Below the pieces are notes generated by a model, which saw only the letters and a program-made list of their open reading frames with translations, made no database searches and was not told the origin of the DNA. A DNA stretch of 64,000 nt, taken from RGIG4079 sp045531405 (lineage in GTDB: Bacteria > Bacteroidota > Bacteroidia > Bacteroidales > Muribaculaceae). The translations under genes were made by a program, and so were the position numbers. Positions 35,050-43,735 of the stretch are shown piece after piece. The stretch is taken from NCBI GenBank assembly GCA_045531405.1, contig JAZSDX010000014.1, positions 5,296 through 69,295 on the forward strand, written 5' to 3'. Each line of letters begins with the position of its first letter. The stretch's first letter is position 1.

Positions 35050-36009
35050 TTATATTCCCGTTATTGTAAAACCACTCCAAAACATTGCTCCCTTATACTT
35101 TTCTATAGAAACTTCTGGTACATATAGAAAGCAAGAATTCTTGTCAATTCCGTCAAAAGGATTACAATAGTACCCTGGATACAGCCAATTCATAGTGCCT
35201 TCTATATCAAATCCAAAAGGATTATCATCTACAAATTCAAATGTTGGAGGAGAGATGCTATTACATATTATCTTATTTAGGCTTTTACAACCCCTAAAAA
35301 CATCTCTATTGATTTCTTGTGTAGATTGAGGTAGTTCAATACTTGTCAAATTACAACAACCCTCAAATGCAAACGAATCTAGACTAATTATCCCTTGGGG
35401 TAAGACAACTTTTCGCAAAGAGAAACAATTTCTAAAAGTACTGCTACAAACTCTTTCTACTGATGCAAAATACAATATATTCTCTAATCTTTCACAAGAC
35501 ACGAAAGCTTTCCATCCAACATATTTAACAGATGGAGGTAATGTTATAGCTTTCAATTTCTTACAATAAGCAAATGCTTCATCTTTGATATGTACTACAG
35601 AATCTGGGATAACAACTCTCTCCAAATTCTCGCAATTTTTGAAGGCTCGCGTGCCAATATATGTCACTGAAGAAGGGATAATTATATCTTTCAATTTTTC
35701 ACATTGACAAAATGCTTCAATTCCGATATGTACTACAGAATCTGGAATAACAACTCTCTCCAAATTCTCGCAATTTTTGAAGGCTCGCATGCCAATAAAT
35801 GTCACTGAAGAAGGGATAATTATATCTTTCAATTTTTTACATTGACAAAATGCTTCAAATCCGATTTTAGTAACCACATAATACCGGCCTTTGCATAATA
35901 TCTTAGGGGGAATGATAATATGGCTTTCTTTTTTCAACTCATCATTAACCCCAATGATACAGAGACTACATAAGTCATGATCTAAAATATACAAAAATTT
36001 ATCTGCCAT
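35050..36009 (-). CDS. BspA-like leucine-rich repeat protein
   Basis: 319 residues from the ATG at 36009 (MADKFLYILD); the frame is open a few codons further to a TTG at 36021. Contains about 9 LRR_5 (BspA/Treponema type) units of 23 residues, such as CQCKKLKDIIIPSSVTFIG and FKNCENLERVVIPDSVVHIG. Two neighbouring pairs are almost identical in DNA, indicating recent internal duplication or gene conversion (35630-35720 against 35760-35850). No signal peptide or sorting domain is evident, which is odd for a family that is usually surface-exposed. Low GC compared with neighbours hints at transfer. Confidence 0.85.
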   Translation of the reverse strand: MADKFLYILDHDLCSLCIIGVNDELKKESHIIIPPKILCKGRYYVVTKIGFEAFCQCKKLKDIIIPSSVTFIGMRAFKNCENLERVVIPDSVVHIGIEAFCQCEKLKDIIIPSSVTYIGTRAFKNCENLERVVIPDSVVHIKDEAFAYCKKLKAITLPPSVKYVGWKAFVSCERLENILYFASVERVCSSTFRNCFSLRKVVLPQGIISLDSFAFEGCCNLTSIELPQSTQEINRDVFRGCKSLNKIICNSISPPTFEFVDDNPFGFDIEGTMNWLYPGYYCNPFDGIDKNSCFLYVPEVSIEKYKGAMFWSGFTITGI

Positions 36010-36169
36010 AATCACTGTCAATATGTTTTATTATTTCTACATCCCCTAAATCATAATTATACTCTTTTTCTTTTTCAAAAAATCTCATTGGTCTTTTTTT
36101 ACCAGGATTTTTAGAGGCTATATCTTTTAATTTCTTTTGTTTGTCTGTATATTTTATATTCACAAACAT
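35999..36169 (-). CDS. Small hypothetical protein upstream of the LRR gene
   Basis: 56 residues, very Lys-rich (begins MFVNIKYTDKQKKLKD, contains SKNPGKKRPMRFFEKEKE). Its stop overlaps the start of the LRR gene by 11 bases, the usual sign of translational coupling. Not recognised; it could also be a leader reading frame. Confidence 0.4.
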   Translation of the reverse strand: MFVNIKYTDKQKKLKDIASKNPGKKRPMRFFEKEKEYNYDLGDVEIIKHIDSDYGR

Positions 36170-36216
36170 TACATTATTAATAGTTTTTAATTAAATCATT
36201 TACAGAAAGCTGCAAT

Positions 36217-37332
36217 CTATTCCATTTTCTCTACCAATGGGCGGAGGATTGGGAGGAGTTTTGCGGCGTAGTATTTGAAGCCGAGGTCGGTGAGGTGAAT
36301 ACCATCAACTGTGCCGTCGTCTTCAACGCCGTCGAGGTTTACACAATCTACATAATACAGATTATTCGCGTTTTCAGCCATCAACTTTTCATAGTTGCGA
36401 CGGAATGCAGCATTTTTGCGTGGGAGATAGTTGCCCATTGATTTGTCGTAACGAGCGTATGGATAAATAGGTCCCTCAACCATCACAATGGGGACGTCGG
36501 GACGTGCTTTGCGAATGATGTTGACAAAATCATATGTGAGGGTGTCGCACATCATTTCAGTACAATTGGGGATTGGGTCAAGAAGGAATAGGTCGGCATC
36601 GGCAATGTCGGCCATAGCTCGTGCCATGCAGTAGTCCATCTTACCCTCGCCACTAATACCTATGTTCACGATTTCGCAGTTGAGTTCACGACTCAAAATG
36701 TTTGTAGCAGCCATACCTGTGCGAGAGGCACAACCTCCTTGAAGAATACTTGTGCCGTATGCAATGATTTTCTTTTTATCGCTAATCAAATCAGGGTTAC
36801 CACAAGTGATTGTTGCTGTGCTATCGACTGCGATATAAAGTTCGTCTATGCCATCATAAAGAGGTAGATACACCATATATTCTTGCATGCGAGGCTCTAC
36901 ATTTGACACATAAGTGCTTTTACACCATTTGAGCGAGTCGGTATAAGGACGGTTGGTGTTGACATGACGCCACACCGAGTCGCCTTCGTGTATATAAAGA
37001 TCGGTACCTTTCAAACCTGTGTCGGCCATGTGTTTCATGTGAGTATCCCACAAAAGGCGATATTTCACCCCTACCGAAGTAGAGTTTGTTGCAAAACGCA
37101 CTGCAATGCCCGAACTGCATTGACTACGTTCCCACAACACCTCGCGTACGCTATCTTTGAGAAATGCGGGAAGACGGTCATAATCGCGAATGGTATTTGT
37201 CCACCCACGATTAATTATGCGAAGGTCTTTGGCATTTATATACTTCATCGGTGTTTCATCGGCAGCCTTAGCCACCATGCCACTCAACATTGCCACCACG
37301 AGCAAGAGTAATAGTCGATTGATTGTTTTCAT
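36217..37332 (-). CDS. Secreted SGNH/GDSL-type hydrolase
   Basis: 371 residues with signal peptide (1-23, ending AKA). The N-terminal beta domain (about 30-180) carries a carbohydrate-esterase-like fold, and the SGNH catalytic domain (about 185-371) has block I GTSILQGGCASRTG (Ser nucleophile), block II NIGISGEGKMD, and block V DGIHLTDLG (Asp/His). Likely a periplasmic esterase acting on acetylated or acylated glycans. Has its own -7 box; monocistronic by spacing. Confidence 0.85.
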   Translation of the reverse strand: MKTINRLLLLLVVAMLSGMVAKAADETPMKYINAKDLRIINRGWTNTIRDYDRLPAFLKDSVREVLWERSQCSSGIAVRFATNSTSVGVKYRLLWDTHMKHMADTGLKGTDLYIHEGDSVWRHVNTNRPYTDSLKWCKSTYVSNVEPRMQEYMVYLPLYDGIDELYIAVDSTATITCGNPDLISDKKKIIAYGTSILQGGCASRTGMAATNILSRELNCEIVNIGISGEGKMDYCMARAMADIADADLFLLDPIPNCTEMMCDTLTYDFVNIIRKARPDVPIVMVEGPIYPYARYDKSMGNYLPRKNAAFRRNYEKLMAENANNLYYVDCVNLDGVEDDGTVDGIHLTDLGFKYYAAKLLPILRPLVEKME

Positions 37333-37354
37333 TGGGTTATTTGTATTTAATTTT

Positions 37355-37377
37355 ATAATGCAAATTTACAAGATATT
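37355..37377 (-). promoter_or_regulatory. Promoter of the SGNH hydrolase gene
   Basis: -7 box TAAATTTG (37361-37368, minus). A 23-bp block around it is identical to 38518-38540 upstream of the next gene. Confidence 0.5.
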
Positions 37378-37422
37378 GAGTAAAATAAACCTAAGTTGTG
37401 GATTTTTTCATAAATATTTAAC

Positions 37423-38457
37423 TCAGTTAGTATTTTCGTTTGATTTCTTAATTTCTGCTGTAACCAATTCTTGCAATTTGTTTTTAGGCAATAGATATTG
37501 ATATTCAGCAACGCCTATAGGTTTATGCACATCTTGTAATGCAAGTTCCACATCTAAATGGTCTTTCTCAGCACAAAGAATTATACCTATTGATGGATTT
37601 TCATCAGGAGCTTTCTCTAATTTATCCAAAAGTGATAAGTAAAAATTCATTTTGCCCACATATTCTGGTTTGAATTCTCCTATCTTCAACTCTATGGCTA
37701 CCATTGAACGAAGTCTTCTATGAAAAAACAACAAATCCACCCTATATTCTTTTCCATTGAATGTCAGCACATGTTGATTTCCAATAAAACTAAATCCACT
37801 TCCTAATTCCATTATAAAAGTGGTAATTTTACTCACAAGACGACGCTCTAATTCTAATTCTTTCAAAGGCTGTAATGCTCCTATAAAACCCAAATTATAA
37901 CTATTTCGAAATATCTCATTAGCATACTCAGCTTGTTGTGCCGGCAAAACCATCGCAAAATTATTTGATCGCTCTTCTGCTTTAATTGAAAGATGATATT
38001 CTGCTTTCAATGCGTGGTGCAACATCTCACGCGACCAGCCTTTTGACAACACTTCATTTGCATAAAACACTATCTGTTCAGGCAATAAATCATAACCCAT
38101 TAATAGCAAGTTATGCCCCCATGGCAAAACTGCGACAGCTTGTTGCAGTTTTGCATCTTCCTCACAATAACAAAGATAAAATTTCTTCATATCCCACAGA
38201 TTCCTTGGGGATAGTCCTATATCTGGATACTTTGATTTCAAATCTATTGACAGCCGATTAACTACACCATCTCCATGTTTGCTATCAAGTTTACGTTGAG
38301 CCAATAACTTTCCAATCTCCCAATAAGACGATATCGTTATTTTATTTAATTGTTTTGCTATCTGAAAACGAGCTGCATCTATTACTGCGACAGCTTGTTG
38401 CAGTAACTCGTTATAATCTCTTTCGTCAAATATTTTTGAAACACCTATCCTATTCAT
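37423..38457 (-). CDS. DUF1016 / YhcG-family PD-(D/E)XK nuclease
   Basis: 344 residues. The DUF1016 N-terminal helical domain (about 15-165, with PWGHNLLLM near 128) is followed by a PD-(D/E)XK nuclease domain (about 180-325) with YRVDLLFFHRRLRSMVAIELK, in which Asp and the E-x-K pair are intact. Homologues occur in defence islands and beside restriction systems. The peptide LQQAVAV appears twice because a 21-bp palindromic DNA element is repeated inside the gene. No methylase or restriction partner is nearby. Confidence 0.88.
   Translation of the reverse strand: MNRIGVSKIFDERDYNELLQQAVAVIDAARFQIAKQLNKITISSYWEIGKLLAQRKLDSKHGDGVVNRLSIDLKSKYPDIGLSPRNLWDMKKFYLCYCEEDAKLQQAVAVLPWGHNLLLMGYDLLPEQIVFYANEVLSKGWSREMLHHALKAEYHLSIKAEERSNNFAMVLPAQQAEYANEIFRNSYNLGFIGALQPLKELELERRLVSKITTFIMELGSGFSFIGNQHVLTFNGKEYRVDLLFFHRRLRSMVAIELKIGEFKPEYVGKMNFYLSLLDKLEKAPDENPSIGIILCAEKDHLDVELALQDVHKPIGVAEYQYLLPKNKLQELVTAEIKKSNENTN
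38124..38153. repeat. Palindromic element within the DUF1016 gene, copy 1
   Basis: Arms GCAAAACTGC / GCAGTTTTGC around a partly paired centre. Shares the 21-bp core ACTGCGACAGC...GCAGT (38129-38149) with copy 2 at 38384-38404. Confidence 0.7.
38382..38406. repeat. Palindromic element within the DUF1016 gene, copy 2
   Basis: Arms TTACTGC / GCAGTAA around the same centre as copy 1. The flanking bases differ from copy 1 but remain complementary to each other. Confidence 0.7.
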
Positions 38458-38517
38458 ACTAAATGTCGTTTATTCAAATATTTAATTGGCATTAATTTTC
38501 GTCAATGTAATATAGAT

Positions 38518-38540
38518 ATAATGCAAATTTACAAGATATT
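38518..38540 (-). promoter_or_regulatory. Promoter of the DUF1016 gene
   Basis: -7 box TAAATTTG (38524-38531, minus), 66 bases before the start codon, inside a 23-bp block identical to the SGNH hydrolase promoter. Confidence 0.5.
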
Positions 38541-38740
38541 ATGTAAAAAGCCTTATCGAAAAGGGGGAAATTCGTTGCAAATTCAATTAATCACAAGTTA
38601 TTTATTTCTTAAAACGCAAGATTTCATTAAATTTGTGATTAATTATTATCGCACCACTTTTTGAAAAAGCATTAAATGAAGAGAACATCATTCTCCCTGA
38701 ATCGTTTTATAATATATTAACCCATTAATTCCAATTTAAC

Positions 38741-39343
38741 ATGAAAGCAAAAACTGCTCTTATAATTTCATGTCTCATCATGTTTGCAGGTGTGGCACTA
38801 ACTATTGTTTACACAATGGATGTGTTTACCTACATAATTATTGCCCTTGGTGTGGCATTTATCATTCCGGCATTTATCAATATGGCTATGACCTCAGCCA
38901 AAACTACAAATGAACCTGAAAAAAAGAGCGTAAAAATACAACGTTTTTCGGGGTTGATTTCAAGTGTAGGTAGTGTTATTTTTGGCATCACAATGATAGG
39001 ATGGAGCAATCTGTATGTTCCTTTTCTCCCTATGATTTTTGGCATCATTCTCATTCTTGGAGGCTGTTTCCATCTATGTGCCATGGGGCTTGCTTTTCGA
39101 CCATTCAAATTGCCTATTTGGCTGTATATTATGCCATTGGCATTAATCGCAATGGGGTTTGTGATTATATATCTTGAAAACACCACACTAAGCCCTCAAC
39201 ATATCGTATTAATATCTGGTATAGGGTTGATTATTTTTGCATTGAACGCATGGATAGAGTTATGGTTTATGCACAAGATAACTCGCACCCCAATAAAGAA
39301 ATCATCTGACGAAGAAGTTATTGACATCGAGGCTGTAGATTAA
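38741..39343 (+). CDS. Small multi-pass membrane protein (DUF308/HdeD-like)
   Basis: 200 residues with six hydrophobic segments in pairs (about 5-25, 28-50, 70-90, 94-118, 122-144, 150-175) and an acidic C-terminal tail (SSDEEVIDIEAVD). The arrangement of Gly-rich helices recalls DUF308/HdeD acid-resistance proteins, but no decisive motif is visible. Monocistronic, between a divergent nuclease gene and a convergent unknown gene. Confidence 0.6.
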   Translation: MKAKTALIISCLIMFAGVALTIVYTMDVFTYIIIALGVAFIIPAFINMAMTSAKTTNEPEKKSVKIQRFSGLISSVGSVIFGITMIGWSNLYVPFLPMIFGIILILGGCFHLCAMGLAFRPFKLPIWLYIMPLALIAMGFVIIYLENTTLSPQHIVLISGIGLIIFALNAWIELWFMHKITRTPIKKSSDEEVIDIEAVD

Positions 39344-39363
39344 TGGAATTTACAGAAGTTCCT

Positions 39364-39846
39364 TTAATTTATTAACCTCACTTGTTTATTAAAGTCGGGG
39401 CGCACAAGCAATGTCGTTGTAGCGAAACGTGACGTTGCTGAAGAGTTGTATTTTAAGTGATAACGGTCGGGGGCAAGGAAATCGAGCACAAAAGTAGCCG
39501 TGTCGATAGGTTCGTCGATGTCATTTCCCGGCACGATGCGTTCTTCGATTGTGATATCAAAACCTATAACAGTAATAGCCAACGACACAGCCCCAGATGT
39601 TGAGACTCCATCTATACCATGACGAAAAAGCACCACTGCTCCATCGTCGCGAACGATTAATGATATCGCAGGTTGAAATGTCATACTCTCACCCCAATTG
39701 CGACCGGAGGCATTTGACAATTCTCCGGCAAGCAGATATTGGCGAGCCTCACCTCGCGAGGAAGGTCGCGCCAAAAATGCCACAATCGCAGCAGCCACTA
39801 CAGTAGCCAATACATAAAACTCTACCGACCCAAGAAAATCAGCCAT
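39364..39846 (-). CDS. Membrane-anchored protein of unknown function downstream of mgtE
   Basis: 160 residues. One N-terminal membrane helix (about 8-26, VEFYVLATVVAAAIVAFLA) then a beta-rich domain of about 125 residues facing the periplasm or cytosol. Not recognised. It starts 11 bases after the mgtE stop, so it is probably the last gene of rsmA-mgtE-unknown. A role beside Mg2+ uptake is only suggested by position. Confidence 0.6.
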   Translation of the reverse strand: MADFLGSVEFYVLATVVAAAIVAFLARPSSRGEARQYLLAGELSNASGRNWGESMTFQPAISLIVRDDGAVVLFRHGIDGVSTSGAVSLAITVIGFDITIEERIVPGNDIDEPIDTATFVLDFLAPDRYHLKYNSSATSRFATTTLLVRPDFNKQVRLIN

Positions 39847-39857
39847 GAATGAGTTGG

Positions 39858-41216
39858 TTATAATGATGTGCCTAAGGCTTCGATAAGCGCTGAGCTGATT
39901 GCCATGTAAATAACTACGCCCACAATGTCGTTGGTAATGGTAATAAAGGGTCCGGTGGCAAGCGCAGGATCAATATTGAATCGTTCGAGAGTCAATGGCA
40001 CGAATGTGCCGAAGATTGATGCAAATATCACGACGGCAAACACCGATAACGACACTGAAATAGGCACCGAAATAGCATTGCTGTGGAATATTACGGCATA
40101 ACCAAACACAACAAGCGAAATAATGAGAGCATTAAACAACCCCACTCCCAATTCTTTAATGATTTGCTTCCCCGAGTCTTTCAATTCGAGCGAGCCATTG
40201 GCAAGACCTTGCACAATGATTGCCGATGATTGGATTCCGACATTCCCCCCTGTTCCACAAATCAAAGGAATAAAGAGAGCCAAAATGGGGTTGAAATTTT
40301 CAAATAGACCGAGCACCCACGATGCAGCCAATCCCCCAATAACACCAATTAAGAGCCAAGGCATACGCGCACGAATTTGAGTAAACATTGAGTCGTCGGT
40401 TTCCACGTCGGCCGAAAGACCTGATGCCAATTGGTAGTCACGTTCACTCGATTCACGCACTTGGTCCATAACGTCATCGACAGTGATACGCCCCACAAGG
40501 CGACCAATAGAATCGACAACCGGCATTGCCACAAGGTCATATTTTTCAAAGTCGCGAGCCACATCTTCAATCGGTGCATCATCTTTCACCGATACCGGGT
40601 CTTCCTCCATAACGTGCTTGATTTTCGACACCGATGGGTGGGTAATCATCGTTTTTAGGGGGAAGATACCTTTGAGACGATTGTCGTTATCCACAACATA
40701 GATATTGTAAAGCTCGTCAATCTCCTCGGCTTGCATACGCATTTGCTTTATACACTCGGGCATACTCCACTCTTGATTCACCACAATCATCTCCTTGCCC
40801 ATTATACCACCGGCAGTGTCTTCATCATATTTCAACAGGTCGATGATGTCGCCGGCTTGCTCTACGTCGTCGATATGCGAAAGAATTTCTTCGCGTTCGT
40901 CTTCGTCGAGTTCCTGGATAATGTCAACAGCATCGTCGGTATCAAGGTGGTCGATGTGACTTGCAATCTCCTCGGCAGGCATGTCGCGCAACAACTTGCG
41001 ACGATCGTCCTCATCGAGTTGCATCAACACTTCGGCGGCAGTGTCTTCGTCGAGCAAATCATACAAAAATTCAGCCTCTTTGAGATTGAGATTTTGATAC
41101 AACTCGGCAATGTCGGCAGGGTGCAACCCTTCAAGTTCTTGACGGGCAACATCAATATTTTGGGTGTGAATTACCTCGCGAATGTGTTCGAGATATTCGG
41201 GAGTATATTCCTTCAT
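39858..41216 (-). CDS. mgtE: Magnesium transporter MgtE
   Basis: Mg2+ channel, 452 residues. N-terminal superhelical domain (about 20-130, very acidic, with LDEDDRRKLL and LDTDDAVDIIQEL), two CBS domains (about 135-255), connecting helix, and five-helix pore domain (about 280-450) with GGNVGIQSSAII. The acidic N and CBS domains act as the Mg2+ sensor that gates the pore in known members. Lies 44 bases after rsmA. Confidence 0.95.
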   Translation of the reverse strand: MKEYTPEYLEHIREVIHTQNIDVARQELEGLHPADIAELYQNLNLKEAEFLYDLLDEDTAAEVLMQLDEDDRRKLLRDMPAEEIASHIDHLDTDDAVDIIQELDEDEREEILSHIDDVEQAGDIIDLLKYDEDTAGGIMGKEMIVVNQEWSMPECIKQMRMQAEEIDELYNIYVVDNDNRLKGIFPLKTMITHPSVSKIKHVMEEDPVSVKDDAPIEDVARDFEKYDLVAMPVVDSIGRLVGRITVDDVMDQVRESSERDYQLASGLSADVETDDSMFTQIRARMPWLLIGVIGGLAASWVLGLFENFNPILALFIPLICGTGGNVGIQSSAIIVQGLANGSLELKDSGKQIIKELGVGLFNALIISLVVFGYAVIFHSNAISVPISVSLSVFAVVIFASIFGTFVPLTLERFNIDPALATGPFITITNDIVGVVIYMAISSALIEALGTSL

Positions 41217-41260
41217 GGGTAATAGTGTGAGAGTGGTTAATGAATAATGTTATTGTTCTC

Positions 41261-42043
41261 TTATCCTCTAAGCTCTGAGATGAGATTTGTGAGGTAGATA
41301 AATTCCTCGACACTCAGTTGCTCGGGGCGACGTGTGAAAATCACATCATCGGGGATAGTGGCTTCGGGCGGTAACAACCCACGCAGGGAGTTGCGTAAGG
41401 TTTTGCGACGTTGCCCAAACGAGGTCTTCACTACCGTCTTAAACAGTCGCTCATCACAACCAAGATTGGTTACACTGTTTCGACGCAACTTCACCACTCC
41501 CGATTTCACCTTGGGAGGAGGGTTAAACACATTTTCATTAACGGTAAACAAATATTCCACATCATACCATGCTTGCAACAACACGCTCAAAATGCCACGT
41601 GTTTTAGTGCCGGGACCGGCAGCCAACCGTTCGGCAACCTCTTTTTGAAGCATTCCAGAGCAACATGTTACCTTGTCTTTATAATCAAGCACTTTGAAGA
41701 ATATTTGCGAAGAAATATTGTAGGGATAATTTCCTATCACACAAAAGTCGTTCCCCTCATAAAGCTCATCAAGACGCATTTGAAGGAAGTCGCCCTCAAT
41801 GATGCGCCCCTCTAAATCGGGGAAATTTTCATTTAGATATGCCACACTCTCGGTGTCGATTTCGGCAACTTTTACATCATGACCATTATCGAGCAAAAAA
41901 CGAGTAAGCACTCCCATTCCCGGTCCTACTTCGAGCACCGGCAAGCCTTTATAATCATCGAGCGTTGCAGCAATGCGAGCTGCTACACTCAAGTCGGTCA
42001 AGAAATGTTGACCAAGGGCTTTTTTGGGTTTTACTTGTCGCAT
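41261..42043 (-). CDS. rsmA: 16S rRNA dimethyladenosine transferase (KsgA)
   Basis: Methylates the two adjacent adenines in the 3' loop of 16S rRNA during 30S maturation. 260 residues from ATG 42043 (MRQVKPKKALGQHFL). The earlier in-frame start at 42085 is rejected because the -7 box lies on top of it. Motifs: VLEVGPGMGVLT (SAM binding), CVIGNYPYNISSQI (catalytic NYPYN), and PPPKVKSGVVKL. Confidence 0.94.
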   Translation of the reverse strand: MRQVKPKKALGQHFLTDLSVAARIAATLDDYKGLPVLEVGPGMGVLTRFLLDNGHDVKVAEIDTESVAYLNENFPDLEGRIIEGDFLQMRLDELYEGNDFCVIGNYPYNISSQIFFKVLDYKDKVTCCSGMLQKEVAERLAAGPGTKTRGILSVLLQAWYDVEYLFTVNENVFNPPPKVKSGVVKLRRNSVTNLGCDERLFKTVVKTSFGQRRKTLRNSLRGLLPPEATIPDDVIFTRRPEQLSVEEFIYLTNLISELRG

Positions 42044-42083
42044 ATTTCTGTTTCTACCAAAATAAATGGGATTAATAATGTGC

Positions 42084-42091
42084 AAAGATAA
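42084..42091 (-). promoter_or_regulatory. -7 box for the rsmA-mgtE operon
   Basis: TATCTTTG on the minus strand, 40 bases before the chosen rsmA start at 42043. Confidence 0.55.
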
Positions 42092-42132
42092 TAAAAGTAT
42101 GCATAACTCGAGAAACTATGTCTAAAAATAGT

Positions 42133-42165
42133 TATAAAAAAAGAGACATCGTGTGATGTCTCTTT
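42133..42165 (-). terminator. Intrinsic terminator after the inositol-phosphate synthase gene
   Basis: Minus strand: AAAGAGACATC (42165-42155) paired with GATGTCTCTTT (42150-42140), 4-base loop, then a T-run. Perfect 11-bp stem, 24 bases after the stop. Confidence 0.88.
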
Positions 42166-42189
42166 AATTGTTGTATGGAATCGTTGAGA

Positions 42190-43494
42190 TTAGTCAATTT
42201 CTTGGTCAGCTTCGTATCCACCCATTTCGCGAATAGCGTTTTTGAGGATAACATATTGTTGGAAGAGGTGGTTAACAGGAACTTCACCCTTAGTGTAATC
42301 GTGCATTGGGCTCTTGAGGAAGAAGCTGAGGAAGCGTTGAGTACCCCAACGACCTGCGCGAGCAGCCAAGTCGCTCAACAATACGAGGTCAAGACACAAA
42401 GGAGCAGCGAGGATAGAGTCGCGACAAAGGAAGTCAATCTTGATTTGCATTGGGTAACCCATCCAACCAAAGATGTCAATGTTGTCCCAACCTTCTTTGT
42501 TGTCGTTGCGAGGTGGATAGTAGTTGATACGAACTTTGTGGTAGTAGTCGGTATATAAATCGGGTTGTTCTTCAGGAACAAGGATTGATTCAAGAGTAGA
42601 AAGTTTTGAAACTTCTTTAGTGCGGAAGTTTGCAGGTTCATCAAGAACAAGACCATCGCGGTTACCGAGGATGTTAGTTGAGAACCAACCGGCAAGACCT
42701 AAGCAACGAGTGCCAATGATAGGAGCGAAACCTGATTTAACAAGAGTTTGACCTGTTTTGAAGTCCTTACCAGCGATAGGCATTTTAGTTTTTTCAGCCA
42801 TTTCCCACATAGCAGGAATGTCAACAGTGGTGTTAGGAGCACCCATGATGAAAGGAGCTCCTTCGGCCAAAGCTGCATAAGCATAACACATAGAAGGAGC
42901 AATATTTTCAACATCGTTAGCCTTCATTGCTGCTTCGAGGTCGGCAAGTGTATAGTGAACTTTTTCGTTAATAGGAACATAAACTTCAGTAGAAGCAGAC
43001 CAAAGAACTACAACGCGATCAACACCTGTTTCTTTTTTGAAGTTACGGATGTCTTCACGAAGTTGTTCGGTCATGTCCCAACGATCTTTGCAAGTTTTTA
43101 CGTTGTTGCCATCGAGGCGTTTTGCGTAGTTCTTGTCGAAAGCAGCCTTCATAGGAACGATTTTTTCAAGCTCGTCCTTAACAGGAAGGATATCTTTTTC
43201 TTTAAGAACTTGGCAGTTCATAGCTGATTCAAAAGCATTTTCGGGATAAACGTCCCAAGCACCAAATACGATGTCATCGAGTTTTGCCATAGGCACGATT
43301 TCATCATATTTGAGGTATTTTTTGTCGGCACCTTTGCCAACGCGAACTTTGTCATATTGAGTCATTGCTCCAACAGGTTTAGCGAGACCTTTGCGAGCCA
43401 TCAATACACCGGTCATAAATGTGGTAGTAACCGCACCAAGACCTACAACCAATACACCGAGTTTACCTTCGGCATTTTTTACATTACTTTTCAT
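42190..43494 (-). CDS. Myo-inositol-1-phosphate synthase
   Basis: NAD-dependent cyclisation of glucose-6-phosphate to inositol-1-phosphate. 434 residues. Rossmann motif VLVVGLGAVTTTF near 14-26, VLWSASTEVY near 155, SMCYAYAALAEGAPFIMGAPN near 205, CLGLAGWFSTNILGNRDG near 275, and the catalytic block MQIKIDFLCRDSILAAPL near 365 (with Lys and Asp). Codon use is highly biased, suggesting strong expression. It stands just downstream of the CDP-alcohol phosphatidyltransferase operon but has its own promoter and terminator. Inositol lipids are known in gut Bacteroidetes, where this enzyme feeds them. Confidence 0.93.
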   Translation of the reverse strand: MKSNVKNAEGKLGVLVVGLGAVTTTFMTGVLMARKGLAKPVGAMTQYDKVRVGKGADKKYLKYDEIVPMAKLDDIVFGAWDVYPENAFESAMNCQVLKEKDILPVKDELEKIVPMKAAFDKNYAKRLDGNNVKTCKDRWDMTEQLREDIRNFKKETGVDRVVVLWSASTEVYVPINEKVHYTLADLEAAMKANDVENIAPSMCYAYAALAEGAPFIMGAPNTTVDIPAMWEMAEKTKMPIAGKDFKTGQTLVKSGFAPIIGTRCLGLAGWFSTNILGNRDGLVLDEPANFRTKEVSKLSTLESILVPEEQPDLYTDYYHKVRINYYPPRNDNKEGWDNIDIFGWMGYPMQIKIDFLCRDSILAAPLCLDLVLLSDLAARAGRWGTQRFLSFFLKSPMHDYTKGEVPVNHLFQQYVILKNAIREMGGYEADQEID

Positions 43495-43594
43495 TGTTTT
43501 TATAAAAATAGGTTATTATTATTCAACTAAAATTGGTTTCAAGGGCAATGCGCCATTGAAACAGCGTGTAAAATTACATATTGTTTTTGAGTTG

Positions 43595-43602
43595 CAAAAT
43601 TA
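43595..43602 (-). promoter_or_regulatory. -7 box for the inositol-phosphate synthase gene
   Basis: TAATTTTG on the minus strand, about 100 bases before the start codon. The gene-free stretch 43495-43735 shows nothing else clear. Confidence 0.45.
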
Positions 43603-43735
43603 TTTCTAATATAAACTTCCCTTATTTTTGTAAAGACATGTTAATTTGCCAACATTTTAGCAAAAAAAGACAAAGATTGTCGCCAAATTGGATAGTTTTT
43701 TGTTAATGAATTAAAATGAGGCATAAGCATCACCC

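Noticed and set aside
38741..39343. Holin for the particle system
   Set aside because: Too many membrane helices, own locus and no shared promoter; it resembles DUF308-type proteins.
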